A DNA stretch of 64,000 bases from Bactericera cockerelli (Eukaryota > Arthropoda > Insecta > Hemiptera > Triozidae): positions 900,383 to 964,382 of the forward strand of contig CM044967.1 of the NCBI GenBank assembly GCA_024516035.1, read 5' to 3'. The stretch's first letter is position 1. Every line of letters begins with the position of its first letter. Positions 35,801 through 48,310 of the stretch are shown one piece after another. The notes under the pieces are model-generated. The model did not search any database. It saw nothing but the letters and a program-made list of their open reading frames with translations, and had not been told where the DNA came from. Position numbers and translations under genes: made by a program.

Positions 35801-38800
35801 TTGAAGTACACAAAATTATATTCTTTGTCATAAACAAGTATAATCATTATATTCTAATTTTATAAGCATCGTCAATTGTTAAATTTTCCAGGCTGTGCTG
35901 TTCAATGTCCAAACAAAGAAACATTCATTGAGAGGATAAAAGAATTGTCTGTAGAATCTCAACATGCTCTTGTGGAGTGTATCAAACAGGTAATTAATCC
36001 ATAAAAAAAATTAGTCATAAATATTTCATTTAGCAATGTTTGATCAATAAAAGTAACAGTTTGTTTAAAAAAGTAAATGAAATTTTTTCATAACCGCAGA
36101 TAATATTAATGGGCTTTGACTCCCCGTAGTTCTTTCACTGTCTGTTTTTCTGTAACCAAACCTACTGCAAAAGATTTTGGAGTGAATTGTGATTGATTTG
36201 TAGAATAACAATTGATTCCTTCCTTCAAACAGGTCACTGAAAATCAAGACATTGTTCTATCCCTAGACAACTGTGAACATGTTCCACCCCAAGTTATGGT
36301 GTCCAATTTGAAAGCTTTGGCTAAAGAAAGAGATCGATATCTGCAAACATGGCGTCTTGTAGAAGAAAAGAGGAATCCAAGTATAGGTAGATATTCAATT
36401 TCCAAGGCTCAGTCCACAAGATACAATCATGTAACTTAATACGACCAAGTTTCATTGGACTTGGATATTTTTTTTTTTTTTTTTTAATGGTACTGTCTAC
36501 ACATGCTGGCATAGCAAGGTAACTACGCCAACATGCGATGAATGACAAAGGATAGGTACACATTCATAATAACATTTACGAAGATCATACTGCATACTGT
36601 GTTGAAATTTGTTATAAAAATAAACTTGGTTTTTCATCAAGTTAATTGTAGAGTTTCATTGCTAAGTTCAATGGTGACTTAGTGCTGTTTTTTGGAATTT
36701 CAAATAGAATGGTGGGGTTGGGTCTGGTCGTTCTATGTGGAATTTTAAATTTGGTATGTTCTAGTAGGTATGGGGTGTTTATTTGGAAGTTTAGAATTTT
36801 CACAAGTAAGGTACATTGAGCGGATATAAATCGATCTTCAATTGTTTCTATTGGTAGGTTTTCAGCTAGTAAATTGTATTGTATGTAATTTGGGAAGGTT
36901 GGGTAGAAGCCATTGATTTTATGAAACAGGTATCTCAGAATATTTGGTTACATATATCTTAATTCAGTTTGATGTTTTATGTGGCTTTCTAATTGTTAGT
37001 ATTCTCACTCAATCAATTATTCTAGTTGTACAGAAGCATTAGCTTTTTATTCTCAGCATTTAAATCCAGCTGTTATGGATTGTTCTCTTTTTTATGAATC
37101 AACTAACCAATACTGATTAATGAAATATATAATTTCTCAGGAAAAACTTATAATTATACACAACTCTTGGTAAAACAAATAAACATCAAAATAATTTGAA
37201 GATAGAAAGTCACTGTGGCAGAGCGAGTTAGCGCGCTAGGCATTGCACACATGGTGACCTGGGTTCGATTCCCAGCGGGGGAGGATTTTTTCTGCTCTGT
37301 ACTTGGATATTCGGGGTTCACTCATACCTCGTGAGGAAAAATGAGTAGTTACTTGTATGAGTAACGACCAGTGGCGGCATTACCAGAGTAAAGAAATTCA
37401 TGTAATAGAATAATTCGAAATGTAAAGGAGGCTCTTAGTAATGCTGCGCTACCAAAAAATTGTGAAGAGGCCTTGTGCTTCACCACAAAGAAATTCGTAC
37501 ATACATACATACATAATTTGAAGATAGAAAACACTTGGCTTTTTTGTAAGTGTTTTCTATCTTCAAATTATTTCAATTCTGATTGTTATGTCTCACTATA
37601 AATTTACATGATTATCTATTTCCTCATTATTATTGTAAACTAAGAAAGAAATGTTCTATCTAGTTCTGGCTTAATAGCTTTACTTATAAAATTTGCCCTT
37701 ATAAGATTTTCTATTATTATTATTTTACTGATTAACTCATTCTTAAACTACCACAAAAAAAAAAGGACCTGATATTAACATAAAAAAGCACCTTTGCTCA
37801 ATGACCATGTCAATAGATTTCTATAGAAAATTCCGTTGCTCAATTTTTCTTTTTTTCCCCCTCAGGCAACAGTGAGTGTCAACATTTAGCCGTTGAATTG
37901 GCTGACTTGAAATCCAAACTTCGGAAACAACGTTTAGATTTAGAAGAAAAAGCGGAGCATCTGACCGAAACTCGGGATGAGCTAGAAAACCACAAGACCC
38001 TCATTAATCGAATGAAAGCGGAGATGTTAGAGCTAAGAACAGAGGCACGATCAGGAAAAGCATACAGGGACGAAGTGGATGCTCTGAGGGAGAGAGCTGA
38101 GCGTTGTGATAGGTATGTTGAACATATTTACTTTCAAATGCCTCAAAGGTTCAGTCCATAGTATGCTTTAAGCTTTAAACAAAAATGATTTCTGAAATTT
38201 ATTAAAAAATAATCTTGAGAAAAAAATGTTGTATTAGATAAGTTGTACAATGATATTAATGATACAACCGTACTAGATACAAAAAAATTCCAACACCTGA
38301 AAAAAATAACGTCCGTGGTCTACTAATGCTTCAAATATATTGTACTTCCAATATCAATAGTCACCGTTTTTTCCCCTTTCTATTGTCTCAGATAACGTTA
38401 TTAAACAGATTCAGACATTCTGTTTTTTTTTTTTTTTTTTAAGTCTCAAATGTTTTTCTTGTGAATTGCCGTTTAATAATCACCTATTGTTAAAATGTTT
38501 CTGTCTATTTTTAAAGGCTTGAAAATGAAATTCAAAAGTACAAAGACAAGCTGACTGACTTGGAATATTACAAGTCTCGAGTTGAAGAACTACGCCAAGA
38601 TAACAGAGTTTTAGATGAAACTAAAGAAATGCTAGAAGAACAACTCACCAAGGCTCGGAAACGCAGTGATCATACCCTAGAACTTCAATCTACCATTTTG
38701 CAATACAAACAGGTGAATAAATATGCTGTTTTTTGTGATTGTTGTGTGTAAATGGAAACAAAGAGGAAAGAAGATGAAGATTGAAAATTGCTGAGATAAA

Positions 38801-41800
38801 TAAAGTTCCCGAAAAGTACACTAGTACTTCATGGGAACACAAATATACAAAAGATAAAAAAAAATAAAGATCATTATTATTATTATTATTATGTGAATCA
38901 TTCAGTCAAAGCAGTATTTTTATTTCGTATCTGTCTGTGCTAGTTCTCATGCATAGTAAAAGGCGGCGAGTTACTTTCTAGGCCCAGGATATTGGTAAAT
39001 TGAATCTCAAATGACGTCAAGCAAGTTGATATTTGAGATTTTATGATCAATACATTTTACTTCTTATTTTTCTTCAAAACTTTAAATATTTTTTACTATA
39101 AAAAAATTACAAAAGTTAAAAAAATAATACATCAGTTCTCTACTCGTCCCATTCCTGCACCATCTTCACACTCAATCCCTCTGATCCTCCGTCTCGCTCC
39201 TCTCATTTACTGATTTTTCGCTAAATTTTCAATAAAATTACTATCCTATGAACGTTTCACAATCTTAGTAAAACATTGGAATCTTAGTAAAACATTGTTT
39301 GTGGACAATACTAATAATATGTAATTGATTTTGTGTTACTAACCTTTTACATATTTTTCCAGCTCTTCTAAGTACTCTTGTACTTTTTTACTATTACCAA
39401 ATGTGCCCAAATGTAGAGATCATGTAAACCTTGAAACCAATAATATCACTTTTTCAGGCAATCAATGAGATAGCATTAGAAAGAGATGCAAACGCTGAAA
39501 AGCTGCAGCAGCTGATTGAAGAGAACACAAATCTGTCTCTTCTGAGTAAATCAAACCAGTGTGTAGATACACATTCTGTCGATTCAACTGATGACCTCGC
39601 TGCTCCAGGTAAGTTAAAAAAAGCTATTTTAGAACTTTTTCACAGAAATGGTCTCCTCAAATATCTGATTGAAATCATTATGCACAAAAATAAGAAAAAT
39701 ATGGTAACTAGCCATTTTACTTGGTCTATTTAAGTATGTATTAGCAAATGTTACTGTATTAAAATCCTAAATTTCATTTTGAACATGTAGTTGGATAAAC
39801 TACAAAAATTCATTTGGTAAACCGTTTAACTTAGAGTTTCATCTGAGAAAACAAAGCCTAAAACATGTATAAAATTGACAGCATTCTTGGACTGTAGTAG
39901 CAGTATTTTTATTCGTAAGTTATTTCATATTTTGACTTATATTTTTATAGTCTTTGTAATTTGAATCACAAATAATAACATTTTTATCTGCATTATTTCA
40001 TCTAGGATCTGGAGACAGCCTCTCTGAGCAACTCACCAGCAGTGCTCAAGCCAAGGCCATGAGGCTAGAGCTAGAAAACAAAAGACTCCTCTCTACAATA
40101 GAAAATTTACATGAGACTGCTTTTTATGAGAGTAGTGAGAGAATTTTAGAATTGGAAAAAGAAAAGAAGAAGCTGTCACTACAGGTAAATTTTCCTAAAA
40201 ATACGTCCCTTAAGTTAAGTCTATCATATCTGTGTCAAACATAAGAGTGATTTCACAATTATTCGAACAGGAATTCATAGTAAGTTATTCCTGATGCATG
40301 GGACTCGAATCTTCACCTCTAAATTCGCGGTAGAATTGAATGAACTACTGATGTCAGTATGTTCTAAAATTGAGGTTATTGTGATTATAAAACATTGGTT
40401 TGAGGCAGCGGCCTTTTTGTATTTTTGTTGGCATTTGTATAACCATCCAATTATTTGGAAGATTTTTAAAGTTAAAAAAAAAACAAAAAACTTTTTATTT
40501 ATTCGTCTTATGAATTCAATTAATGGAATCAAAGGTGCATGACATATTTTTAGGGTTAGGCCAATGGGAACCTCCAACAATTGTAAGCCATGATATTAAA
40601 TATGTAATTGACTGTATGAAGTGAAGGCCTTGATTTTAACGCGATGTTTTTAGATTGTTAAACCATCTGTTATACTATACCAGTAGTTCAGATGACAACG
40701 AATTCTTACAGCATAAAAATAGTATAAAATTCCTAAATATTAATGAAATTCGTTTTGCATCCTCAAATATATTTCTTCATTTTATTGTCACGTTGAAAAA
40801 AACGAGCTTATTTTAGTTTCTTGGATTTTTGCAGGTAGAAGATTTAGAAAAAAATAAAACACGCCTTACATCCCAATGTGTTGAGTATGAATCAAAGTTG
40901 AAAAAATTAGAAACCGAATCAAAAAAATTCAATGAGTCATATCAAAATTTACAACTTGAAATTCAAGTTCGAAATGACGAGCTAGACAAAATAAATCACG
41001 AAAAACAGCAATTGGAAAGGAAAAGTAAAGAGTTAGAACTTAATTTAGAAATCAACAAACAATTGAATAATAATATGGAAGAAGTCAACGAGTACAAAAC
41101 AAAACTTACCAACTGTGAAAAAGAAATAAAGAAATGTAAAGAGACGTTGGAGAGCAAAGCAGAATCCATGGATAAGTTGACAAATAAATTGGAAGCTATG
41201 GATAAAGAACATACCATCCTGATGAAGCAAATAGAAGACCAGGAAAATGAGCTTAAGAAATATAACGATTTGAGAAGGGAAATGGACGAGCTTGATAGTA
41301 AATACAATGTAGACAAAAACACGCTGAGTGTATTACAGAATGATTTAGTGAATGAAAAATTGAAGACAACCCAGTTGAAGAATAGTTTGGATAAGTTGGG
41401 ACTTGCTATGGACGATCAAACTGGTAAGTAATAGAAAAATTAATTCATAGAATACAAGGGTTTCATCTTGAAACTTAAAATTATTTTATGTATTACTACT
41501 AGGTAGTAACTAAATTTTAATATACAAACAATAACAATTAATATGTACCTATATAAAACCAGAAATAGTTTCGTGTGAGTGATGGTTTGAACCAGCTCCA
41601 GCGTTAAGAAGCGTTAACAAGCGTTTAATTAAATAACTATTAAACAAACTATTCTGTTATATCTTCTATCAGATGCAGAAAATATTCTAGAAAAGATCCT
41701 CTCAAGTCCGGAAATTCTCAATGCTGTGAAAAAGAAGCTTGGTGTTGACCATGACAAGGATGACTCCTCTCTAAACAATGCAAAGCTTGAAGTGGATTTG

Positions 41801-44800
41801 AAGACGTTACAATCACAGATTCATTCCCTGACCGCCCAGCATTACGCCCTGCAAGCTGGAAATTCACAGTTGGCAGATGAGAAAGAAGAATTGGCCAAAG
41901 AATTAAAGCAGGTAAGATTATAGAAATAGTTGAGGTTGGTTGGTTGGTATTAAACCACCCAACCTCAAACATGAGGTTGAACAACGTCGACCCTGCTTGA
42001 GCGGGCTAAGACAGAGAAAAGAAAAAGAAAATCATAGAAAAATGTGTTGTATTTTAATACTCCAATGGTTTAAGTTCAAGATCCTATATACTAATAGTTT
42101 TATCGCCCATGTTGAAACTGAAAAGCCTCATAGATCTCCAATCGGGTTTGGTTTGAGAATGTTATGTCTCTTTTAACATAGCATTTTGAAGAATTTTGTA
42201 ATTATCTTTTCTCGTAATCTACCCTTACACCTATAATTCTGCCACTGGTTCCTGCTCATATCAAAGCATCTACTCATTTTTCCTCATGAAGTGTGAGTGT
42301 ATCCTGTAACATTTAAGTTTAGAGCTGGAAAGCTCAGTCCGAGTCAGCTTTGTTCAAGCCGAGCAACGTACTCGTTATGGTGACTATATTTTTCTAATTT
42401 TGAATCTTAATTTATTACCGTTATTCCAGATCCTTAACAATCACAACGACCTCCTGAAAGACCAGATAACAATGCAACAACTTCATGAACAACTAAACAA
42501 CGAATACGAGGCCGTGATGAAAGAACTTACGCTCCTGAAGGTTACATTGCGCGACGTCAAAAATGAAAATAAAACATTGAAACAGGAGATCAGTCAATTA
42601 AAAGTGTCATTAGATAACCATGGGGCGGAAAAAGAACAATTGAAATTTGAATCTCATTCCTTAAGTAATCTTCGTGCTGAGCATTCAAAATTGAAGGTAA
42701 AGATTTTATTATTTTCTGTAATATTATGTATAGATACGGTTAAGGATTGAGAATATTGATACTCATTTCTTAGATGAATATTATTTTTAAAAAAGCATTA
42801 TTTAAGGGACCAATAATAGTTTCATTGATATATATGAATTTTGGAGAATTGAGGACTGAAATCAGTGAAACGTACAAAAAAAAAAAATTCTGCCGCTGGA
42901 ATCGAACCAGTCACCATGCGTACAATGCCTAGCGCGCTAACTCATCTGCCACGGTGATACGATATGACAATGCAGTTGAAAGCGATGTTAATTTTTGTTT
43001 AAAAAACGCTGCATACGAGTTTGCAACATTCGACATTTTCATCTTTACTATTCAGGTCCAAACCAATGACCAAATTTCGTATTGTGCGCATGACACCACT
43101 TCCCTCTTCTCTTGGGTTGCAATATCGAAACGAAAATATCGATATTAGGTATATCGATAATATCGAACCAAATATCGATATCGATATTAAGACTCTCTCT
43201 TTACAATTCGATATTTCGTTAATAATATCGTTCATAATATCGTTACATAATTTCGTCCATAAATGGAAGCAGACTGAAAATTCAAAAATGGTTAATTTGG
43301 ACTCCAAAAACGAAAGAAGGACCTAAAAAAGTTATTTGTTCTTTATTTATATTCCAGGATGACTTCAGAATTCTCTTCACAGCCAATGAAAAGTTGAAAG
43401 CAGACTTCCGTTCCCTACAAGAAGATTACAAAGAAGATCATATGGAAAAACGAAAGCTCACGTTATCGTTAACAGAGATGGAAGGAAAACTTGTATGATA
43501 GAAATGATGATATTGCTTCACTACAGTTGCAATTATCCAAGTATCAAAATAATTTAGAAGTATGTTAAAAAAAATCAGGATACTGAAAATAACTTGTTCT
43601 TTTTGAAATGTATTTTATATTTTACTAGTGCGTTACATTCCGTTCCCCAAAACCATTAAAAGCACATAAACACCACCCAAACCAATTAAACTAAAGCTGG
43701 GCTAAATTAAATGAACTGAGGTCCGAAGAAAGTATTGCAGACAGGGAGAAAAGGAAAGAGAGCAAAAGGAGATCTCAGAGATTCGCCAGATGTAGGCTAT
43801 TGTAAACGCCTCAATATTTACAGAAAGCTTTTTCCCATGGTGTCCACGATGTAGTTATTTGTAAATAAAAGGCCTTCTTTGTCTTCTCGGTAAATAGTTG
43901 GCCTTCTTTGCCCTCTCGTTAAGTAAATACTAGGTCTTGCACATGTGTGAGAAAGTATTAGACTAAGAAAATCATACAAAGACTTAATCTTATCTATTGC
44001 GTATGCTTCAGTTGATTTTAAATTTAATAACCCCGTTTCAAAGTAAAGCCAAACAGCTAGTAGTCTGTAAAAATTACTCATGTGCCAACTAGAGGTCTTT
44101 CATTATTGTAGAAAATAAGTCTTTCATTACTATAGAAAATAACAGCTTGTTAAACTGTCCACGGGTTCATGTTGGTAATTCTTTTTATGTTTTTTTCCAG
44201 ATGGTGTCTAAGATGAATGCCAATTTAGAAGATGATAGGCGGAAACTAATGGAACACGTTTCAAATCTCTTAGATCAATATCACGAACTTTTAACACACT
44301 CGTTGGAAGATAAAGATCATTATCATGAAGAAGAGAAAAACTTCTCAGGTAATAAGAAACATGGGTTCTATGGTAATGTTCAATGTTTAAGGAAAAAATC
44401 ATTTTAAATATGAAAATGTTTATTTTGAACTAGAGTAAATTTAGATGCGACGTAAAGTATTTTAGAACCTTTATTTTACTTTATAAAATCCCATCACTAA
44501 TGGTTTTTTTTTCTTCTAATTTTGTCTGTTAAGATTGTCCCAGCTGTACGATGGTAGAATGATAATTTTATTTTTCATGTAGTATTATTTACTATACATT
44601 TTAATAATAAGTTCATTGACAAAAGTATTGGTTGTGAATTGACGAATTTACAGATAGTTTGCTGTTTGTGACAGTTTAACTCTTGAAGTGACACTAAAGA
44701 GTTGAGAGTGGAAAATAGCCTCGTAGAATAAACTACTGGTCCTTGAGTTTTAACCCTGACCGTTTCCCCTTATTTTGTTGTACCTATACATAAAACGCAT

Positions 44801-46784
44801 TATTCCTTTATTGGTTCTCAGATAAACTCAACAATCTCCATCGACAGAAAGAAAAGCTCGAAGAAAAAATTATGGAACACTATCGCAAATTGGAAAGTTG
44901 TTCTTCAAAGAAAAAAGGTTTTGGTGCTAATTTGGTGCGTAAAGTTCGGAAAGCTGGATCGGAGTTTATCAACAAAAGTCGAAAGTCCTTGCATGAAGAC
45001 AGCTTGAGGAAGGACAGGGGGACAGATTCGGATACTAGCTTGGAGGATGTGAGATCTAAGCAAGGAGGTAATATATTGTAACTTTGATTTTTCCCCATTA
45101 TATTTCTGTAATAACAAATTCAATACGAAAACACGTGTTTTGAATTATCTGATTTTTTTATGTCTTTTGTGCTGTATTCAGCAAAGCAAAGGTCGGATCT
45201 TTTGACCGTCCTTTACAGTTCTTTTCTTGGCCGATATTTTGTTAAGAATCTTGGTATGATATTTATATTTTTTGTGTGATAACTAATGAGATCTAGCCAG
45301 CCTCCGTGGCGTAACGGTTGTGTAGTCCAGAGATCCTGATTTCGATTCCCGGTTGGGGCAGACTTTTCTAACTGTAAATTATATTCCTTCCAAACACGTG
45401 AGGCTGGCTCATTTCCGACCCTACCCAGGGTTTGTGAAATTAATGTATGTAGCTGGTACGATTTCCAGTGAATGGAGAGTAAAACCCTCGTCCTGACTAC
45501 CTCAAATCAGAACCTTAAAACCAAATATAATCAACCGGTCACAATACCTCTATTGGTCAGTGTGATAATTGGGGTTTCTCTTGTGGCACTTCAACCAGTT
45601 AGTCATATTAATAAATAAAAACAAACAAAACTTTCTATACCTTATAGGTAATAGAAAGTAAGAAATAAATCTAAAATAATAATAATATACAATACATACC
45701 TCTATTTCTTTGGTATTTCAGATTTAGAAACTCCTGGAACTAGAAGAACTTTGTATTACTCGGGAGATGAACATGCTTCCAGTTCAACCAATGTAAGTTA
45801 TCAACAGTAAGAAAAAGAAAAAATACACCATGTACGTGAATTAAAAAAAACGTGTACAATCGTTGATGGTAGTTATGCTTGGTTACACTATTTGAATCGT
45901 TTTCTATAAAACCTCATTTCGATGTCACTCTGTTTTTGTGTGGTAAGTGAGACTACGCATATGAATGATAGTTATGTGTTCTATTTACAGGAACAAGAAG
46001 AAAAAGTGACCGAAACATCAGAAAAAGACAAAAAACCATCTAGCCAAAAATCCACGTAAGTAATTCTTCACATCATAGTGTCTACCACTTGTGCTATTTT
46101 TAATCGGCGTTTAAAACAAGTATTCAATAGCAGCCTCCGTAGTGTAATGCTTCTGACTACTGCTGGTGGTCCAGAGCTTGTTACTTCAAATCCCAGGTTG
46201 GATAGAATTTTCTAACAATTAATTCTGTGTTTCATACAAAAAGATAGATAGGATGTGTTTATACATTTTTCAAAATTAGGACAACTTTTTTTTCCAAATT
46301 CTATAATAGAGTAATTCAGTATGCCTTGTATATAACTCTTGGACGGTTTAAGCGGAAGTGCTGAAATTTTGATATGTTGATTTACAAGATAATAATGATT
46401 ATATTTCAGTTATTCAATCATAGTCTATTACTTGTTGCTTTTTGAAAGCCATTTAAAATGGCATTGCTCTACGACTATGATTACCGGTTTTGTAATATTT
46501 TCCACTCACACGTTCACAATTACACATACATAAACAAACACGCTCTTCAGAACTGCAGGTTCTGTGCTACTAAGTATGTATAACTTATTATAATTTTCGT
46601 TATGTGTATGTTGATTAGATCCATGTTGGTGTACAATCGGTTGACAGCTGTTCTTGGGTCAGCTCCTTCTTCCCCTAACTCTCCAAATGATCCTCCCGTC
46701 AGTTCGAAGCCACCGACAACCGAAGGTCTCAATATGCCAACACCGCTCAATAACCCCGTGTGGTACGAATATGGTTGCGTGTGA
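32890..46784 (+). CDS. Girdin: Girdin/Daple (CCDC88) family HOOK-domain coiled-coil protein
   Basis: Coding exons: 32890-32955, 34759-34847, 35275-35492, 35892-35989, 36233-36386, 37866-38112, 38517-38712, 39458-39608, 40006-40184, 40835-41423, 41673-41911, 42430-42696, 43358-43559, 44201-44348, 44822-45067, 45722-45792, 45991-46055, 46619-46784; about 1,130 residues. All phases match except exon 13 (one extra base). Residues 1-200 form the HOOK domain (EIEEFLKGPLVTW, YEDLADGIYIHEVYLL, RVVP-type spacing replaced by VPSLRNASVRIKNI). A long coiled coil follows, with the Hook/Girdin signature YKDKLTDLEYYKSRVEEL, then HYHEEEKNF and RQKEKLEEKIMEHYRKLE, then a basic Ser-rich tail. The start ATG follows an acceptor at 32853, so a 5'UTR intron exists; a 4-codon uORF lies at 32865-32879. 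The protein links actin, trafficking and polarity signalling in this family. No Galpha-binding motif was recognised. Confidence 0.92.
33214..34541 (-). mobile_element. Ginger-like DNA transposon remnant in Girdin intron 1
   Basis: Ends are TGTTGCAGGCCAAACTG and, inverted, TGTTACAGGCCAAACTG, flanked by a TATA target duplication (33210-33213 and 34542-34545). About 220 bp at each end are nearly identical inverted repeats, themselves built from nested palindromes around GGATAAACTAGTTTATCC. Inside on the minus strand is the end of an integrase-type ORF. TGTN..NACA ends plus 4-bp duplication match the Ginger superfamily as described. The element is 1,328 bp and lacks the catalytic core, so it is non-autonomous. 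Confidence 0.75.
33646..34035 (-). pseudogene. C-terminal fragment of a transposon integrase ORF
   Basis: Reads FDEYHDTEKLASERIENARK, then RMKSSSDKLHQLAKVGDNVT, VPIPEVDKGRGEFRNIIGIV and GLYKIGTKHGLL, stopping at 33646. The pattern GDNV..PVP.VD.G.G..RN.IG.V and GLYKIGTK is that of the KRBA2-like integrase proteins carried by such transposons. The catalytic part is absent; the fragment is bounded by the element's inverted repeats. Confidence 0.6.
36642..36960 (-). pseudogene. LINE ORF2 C-terminal remnant in Girdin intron
   Basis: The minus strand is open for about 105 codons before TAA at 36644-36642: LRYLFHKINGFYPTFPNYIQ, ETIEDRFISAQCTLLVKILN, INTPYLLEHTKFKIPHRTTR, KSPLNLAMKLYN at the end. 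The 'helical, PYLL, PxR, terminal LN.....N' arrangement is what the end of Jockey/I-type reverse-transcriptase polyproteins looks like. No start codon; a broken fragment. Confidence 0.5.
37205..37520 (+). mobile_element. tRNA-derived SINE, fourth family, in Girdin intron
   Basis: TGTGGCAGAGCGAGTTAGCG, CGCTAGGCATTGC, ACCTGGGTTCGATTCCCAGC, then the body GGGTTCACTCATACCTCGTG, AGTGGCGGCATTACCAGAG. It ends in CATACATACATACATA. An inverted head lies at 42885-42957; the body alone lies at 50370-50435. Confidence 0.7.
43358..43559 (+). CDS. Girdin: Girdin exon 13 with apparent 1-bp insertion
   Basis: The exon starts DDFRILFTANEKLKADFRSL and runs in frame to MEGKL, then hits TGA at 43496-43498. Skipping one base at about 43493 restores YDRNDDIASLQLQLSKYQNN up to the consensus donor GTATGT at 43560. 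The exon is 202 bp, while both neighbours require a multiple of three. So the open, coiled-coil-compatible reading needs one base fewer. Confidence 0.85.
45182..45253 (+). CDS. Girdin: possible Girdin cassette exon
   Basis: Acceptor TGTATTCAG and donor GTATGA frame a 72-bp open stretch whose entry and exit phases (1/1) fit between exon 15 (ends 45067) and exon 16 (starts 45722). It would add AKQRSDLLTVLYSSFLGRYF and four more residues without breaking frame, in the basic tail after the coiled coil. The donor is not strong, and use of the exon is unproven. Confidence 0.45.
46619..46784 (+). CDS. Girdin: Girdin terminal exon A, ends in PDZ ligand GCV
   Basis: Acceptor GTTGATTAG. The exon reads a Ser/Pro-rich tail (APSSPNSPNDPPVSSKPP) and ends NPVWYEYGCV before TGA. 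The C-terminal GCV is the same as the PDZ-binding end reported for vertebrate Daple (CCDC88C), which binds Dishevelled. Confidence 0.85.
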
Positions 46785-47755
46785 CCAAGTATGTAACCCA
46801 AATAATTAATTTTGTGGATAAATTTGTAGTATTTTGATAATCTTCAGATGATTTTTCACATTTTTTATGCATGAAAAACATGTTGCTGGGATTTTAATGC
46901 ATGTAAATTTGTCGTCATTTGTCTGATGTTTGTATCTTGTGAAGTTTTCAGTTTTAGTTTTGGCGGGAGACATTTTTGTTTTCGCTGTAGAATCAAAATT
47001 TAACGATGTATTATCTATTCAAAATACAATATGAACGGAATGAGATTACATTCTTATTTCTAAAATTAAAATCGAAAATTTTATTTTGAGTGAAAAAGTT
47101 GATTTCAAAAAGATTACTTTTTTATGGTAGGTAGTTGAAGAAGAGGTTCCGATTTCTTTGTGGGATAGAAAGTGTGTGTGGTGTGTTTGGGTTTGTGTAT
47201 GTGAGAGACAGTGTGTGTGTGTGCAATTGTGCATATGATCCATGTGGTGGAAAAAGTAATGAGGAAGTAACGCAAATAAGCTGGATTCTCTATGAATTGC
47301 TCACAGATGTCCATGTAAGATGTCTGCTTGAATGATAATATCATATCGCTGATTGTACACATACAATGACATGCCTACATTCTTTTTTTTTTAATTTCAA
47401 ACTTTTAATACTGCAAGTAGCACTCACTCCATTAGTAGTATACTAACATAAAACTCCTTTTATCCCCACCTTTTCATCAACAGCCCAAACAACATATACA
47501 AAATTTCTGTACTCTTGCTTAAACTATTCAAAAACATGGGACTTGTAATGGATGTAATGGCACACAGTGTTTTTCTTGAAGTTTTTTTTACTAGCTTTAA
47601 TAGAAAAACCATAGAAGTAATTTAAATAAAGGAAGGTGATGTAATTTGAAGTCAGCAAAGCCACGGAAAATTATTTCTGAATTATCTAACATTGAACACT
47701 TTTGACTTGTACAGTTGATAAAGTTGATATCTGGATGCAATATTATAGTTCCCAG

Positions 47756-47867
47756 TTTTTCTACCTTGGTTCAACGAGGGGTTCTTTTTAGTGGGTTCGC
47801 CAAATCCCATTCTCCCGATCTCATAGTTGGTAAGGCCTTTCTCGATAGCTGGGACTTGGGGCTGTAG
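47756..47867 (+). CDS. Girdin: possible Girdin terminal exon B
   Basis: After AGTTCCCAG an open stretch in the phase left by exon 17 (AC plus T) encodes FSTLVQRGVLFSGFAKSHSP and 16 more residues ending DLGL before TAG at 47865. An open minus-strand frame (63 codons) overlaps it, and the polypyrimidine tract is weak, so this is tentative. Confidence 0.3.
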
Positions 47868-48285
47868 ATACATATCACTATGTGTTTATAATACTCCGTG
47901 GTCTTTTTTCTTGGGTTCGGTTTTGTTTGCTATATGCGTATCGGGTTCACTGTTTCCTTGGAATTATTTTCCCCTCGTATAAAAAAAAGTTGATAAAGTG
48001 TAATTTTACACTTCACAATTATTTCATATAATATTGTGTTGTGTTAATCAATAGGTGCCTCGAGAAAAAAAAATCGAATTATTGAAACTTTAATGTTGGT
48101 TACATTAATTTACATCCCTTGAAACTTATTGCTGTCGTATAATCACTGTCAAACCTAATGATTAATATGTTGAAAAGTAAAAGTTTTTCAGAGGTAGAAG
48201 GTTTTTCCCCACACTAAATTTCTTGTAAATCAACCCTCCTGGTGACAGAATTGGATGTTGAAATTTTCATACTTGATTGTTTCAG

Positions 48286-48310
48286 GTCTCTCAGAAGTCT
48301 TCCGTATTGA
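48286..48310 (+). CDS. Girdin: possible Girdin terminal exon C (short C-terminus)
   Basis: Acceptor GATTGTTTCAG is followed by the coding tail SLRSLPY and TGA (48308-48310), in phase with exon 17 (ends 46055). An AT-rich region without other exons follows, up to a poly(A) signal at 49463. It would give an isoform without the GCV end. Confidence 0.5.

Noticed and set aside
37212..37285. Possible tRNA gene (GAGTTAGCGCGCTAGG..GGTTCGATTCC)
   Set aside because: Shared non-tRNA tail with 50370-50435 and an inverted copy at 42885 point to a SINE.
40996..41322. Leu/Ser-rich minus-strand ORF of 108 codons
   Set aside because: Antisense of the Lys/Glu-rich Girdin coiled-coil exon, which always yields such frames.
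47682..47873. 63-codon minus-strand ORF (YLQPQVPAIEKGL...)
   Set aside because: No splice partners or start context fitting a gene; the opposite strand offers an equally open frame in phase with Girdin.
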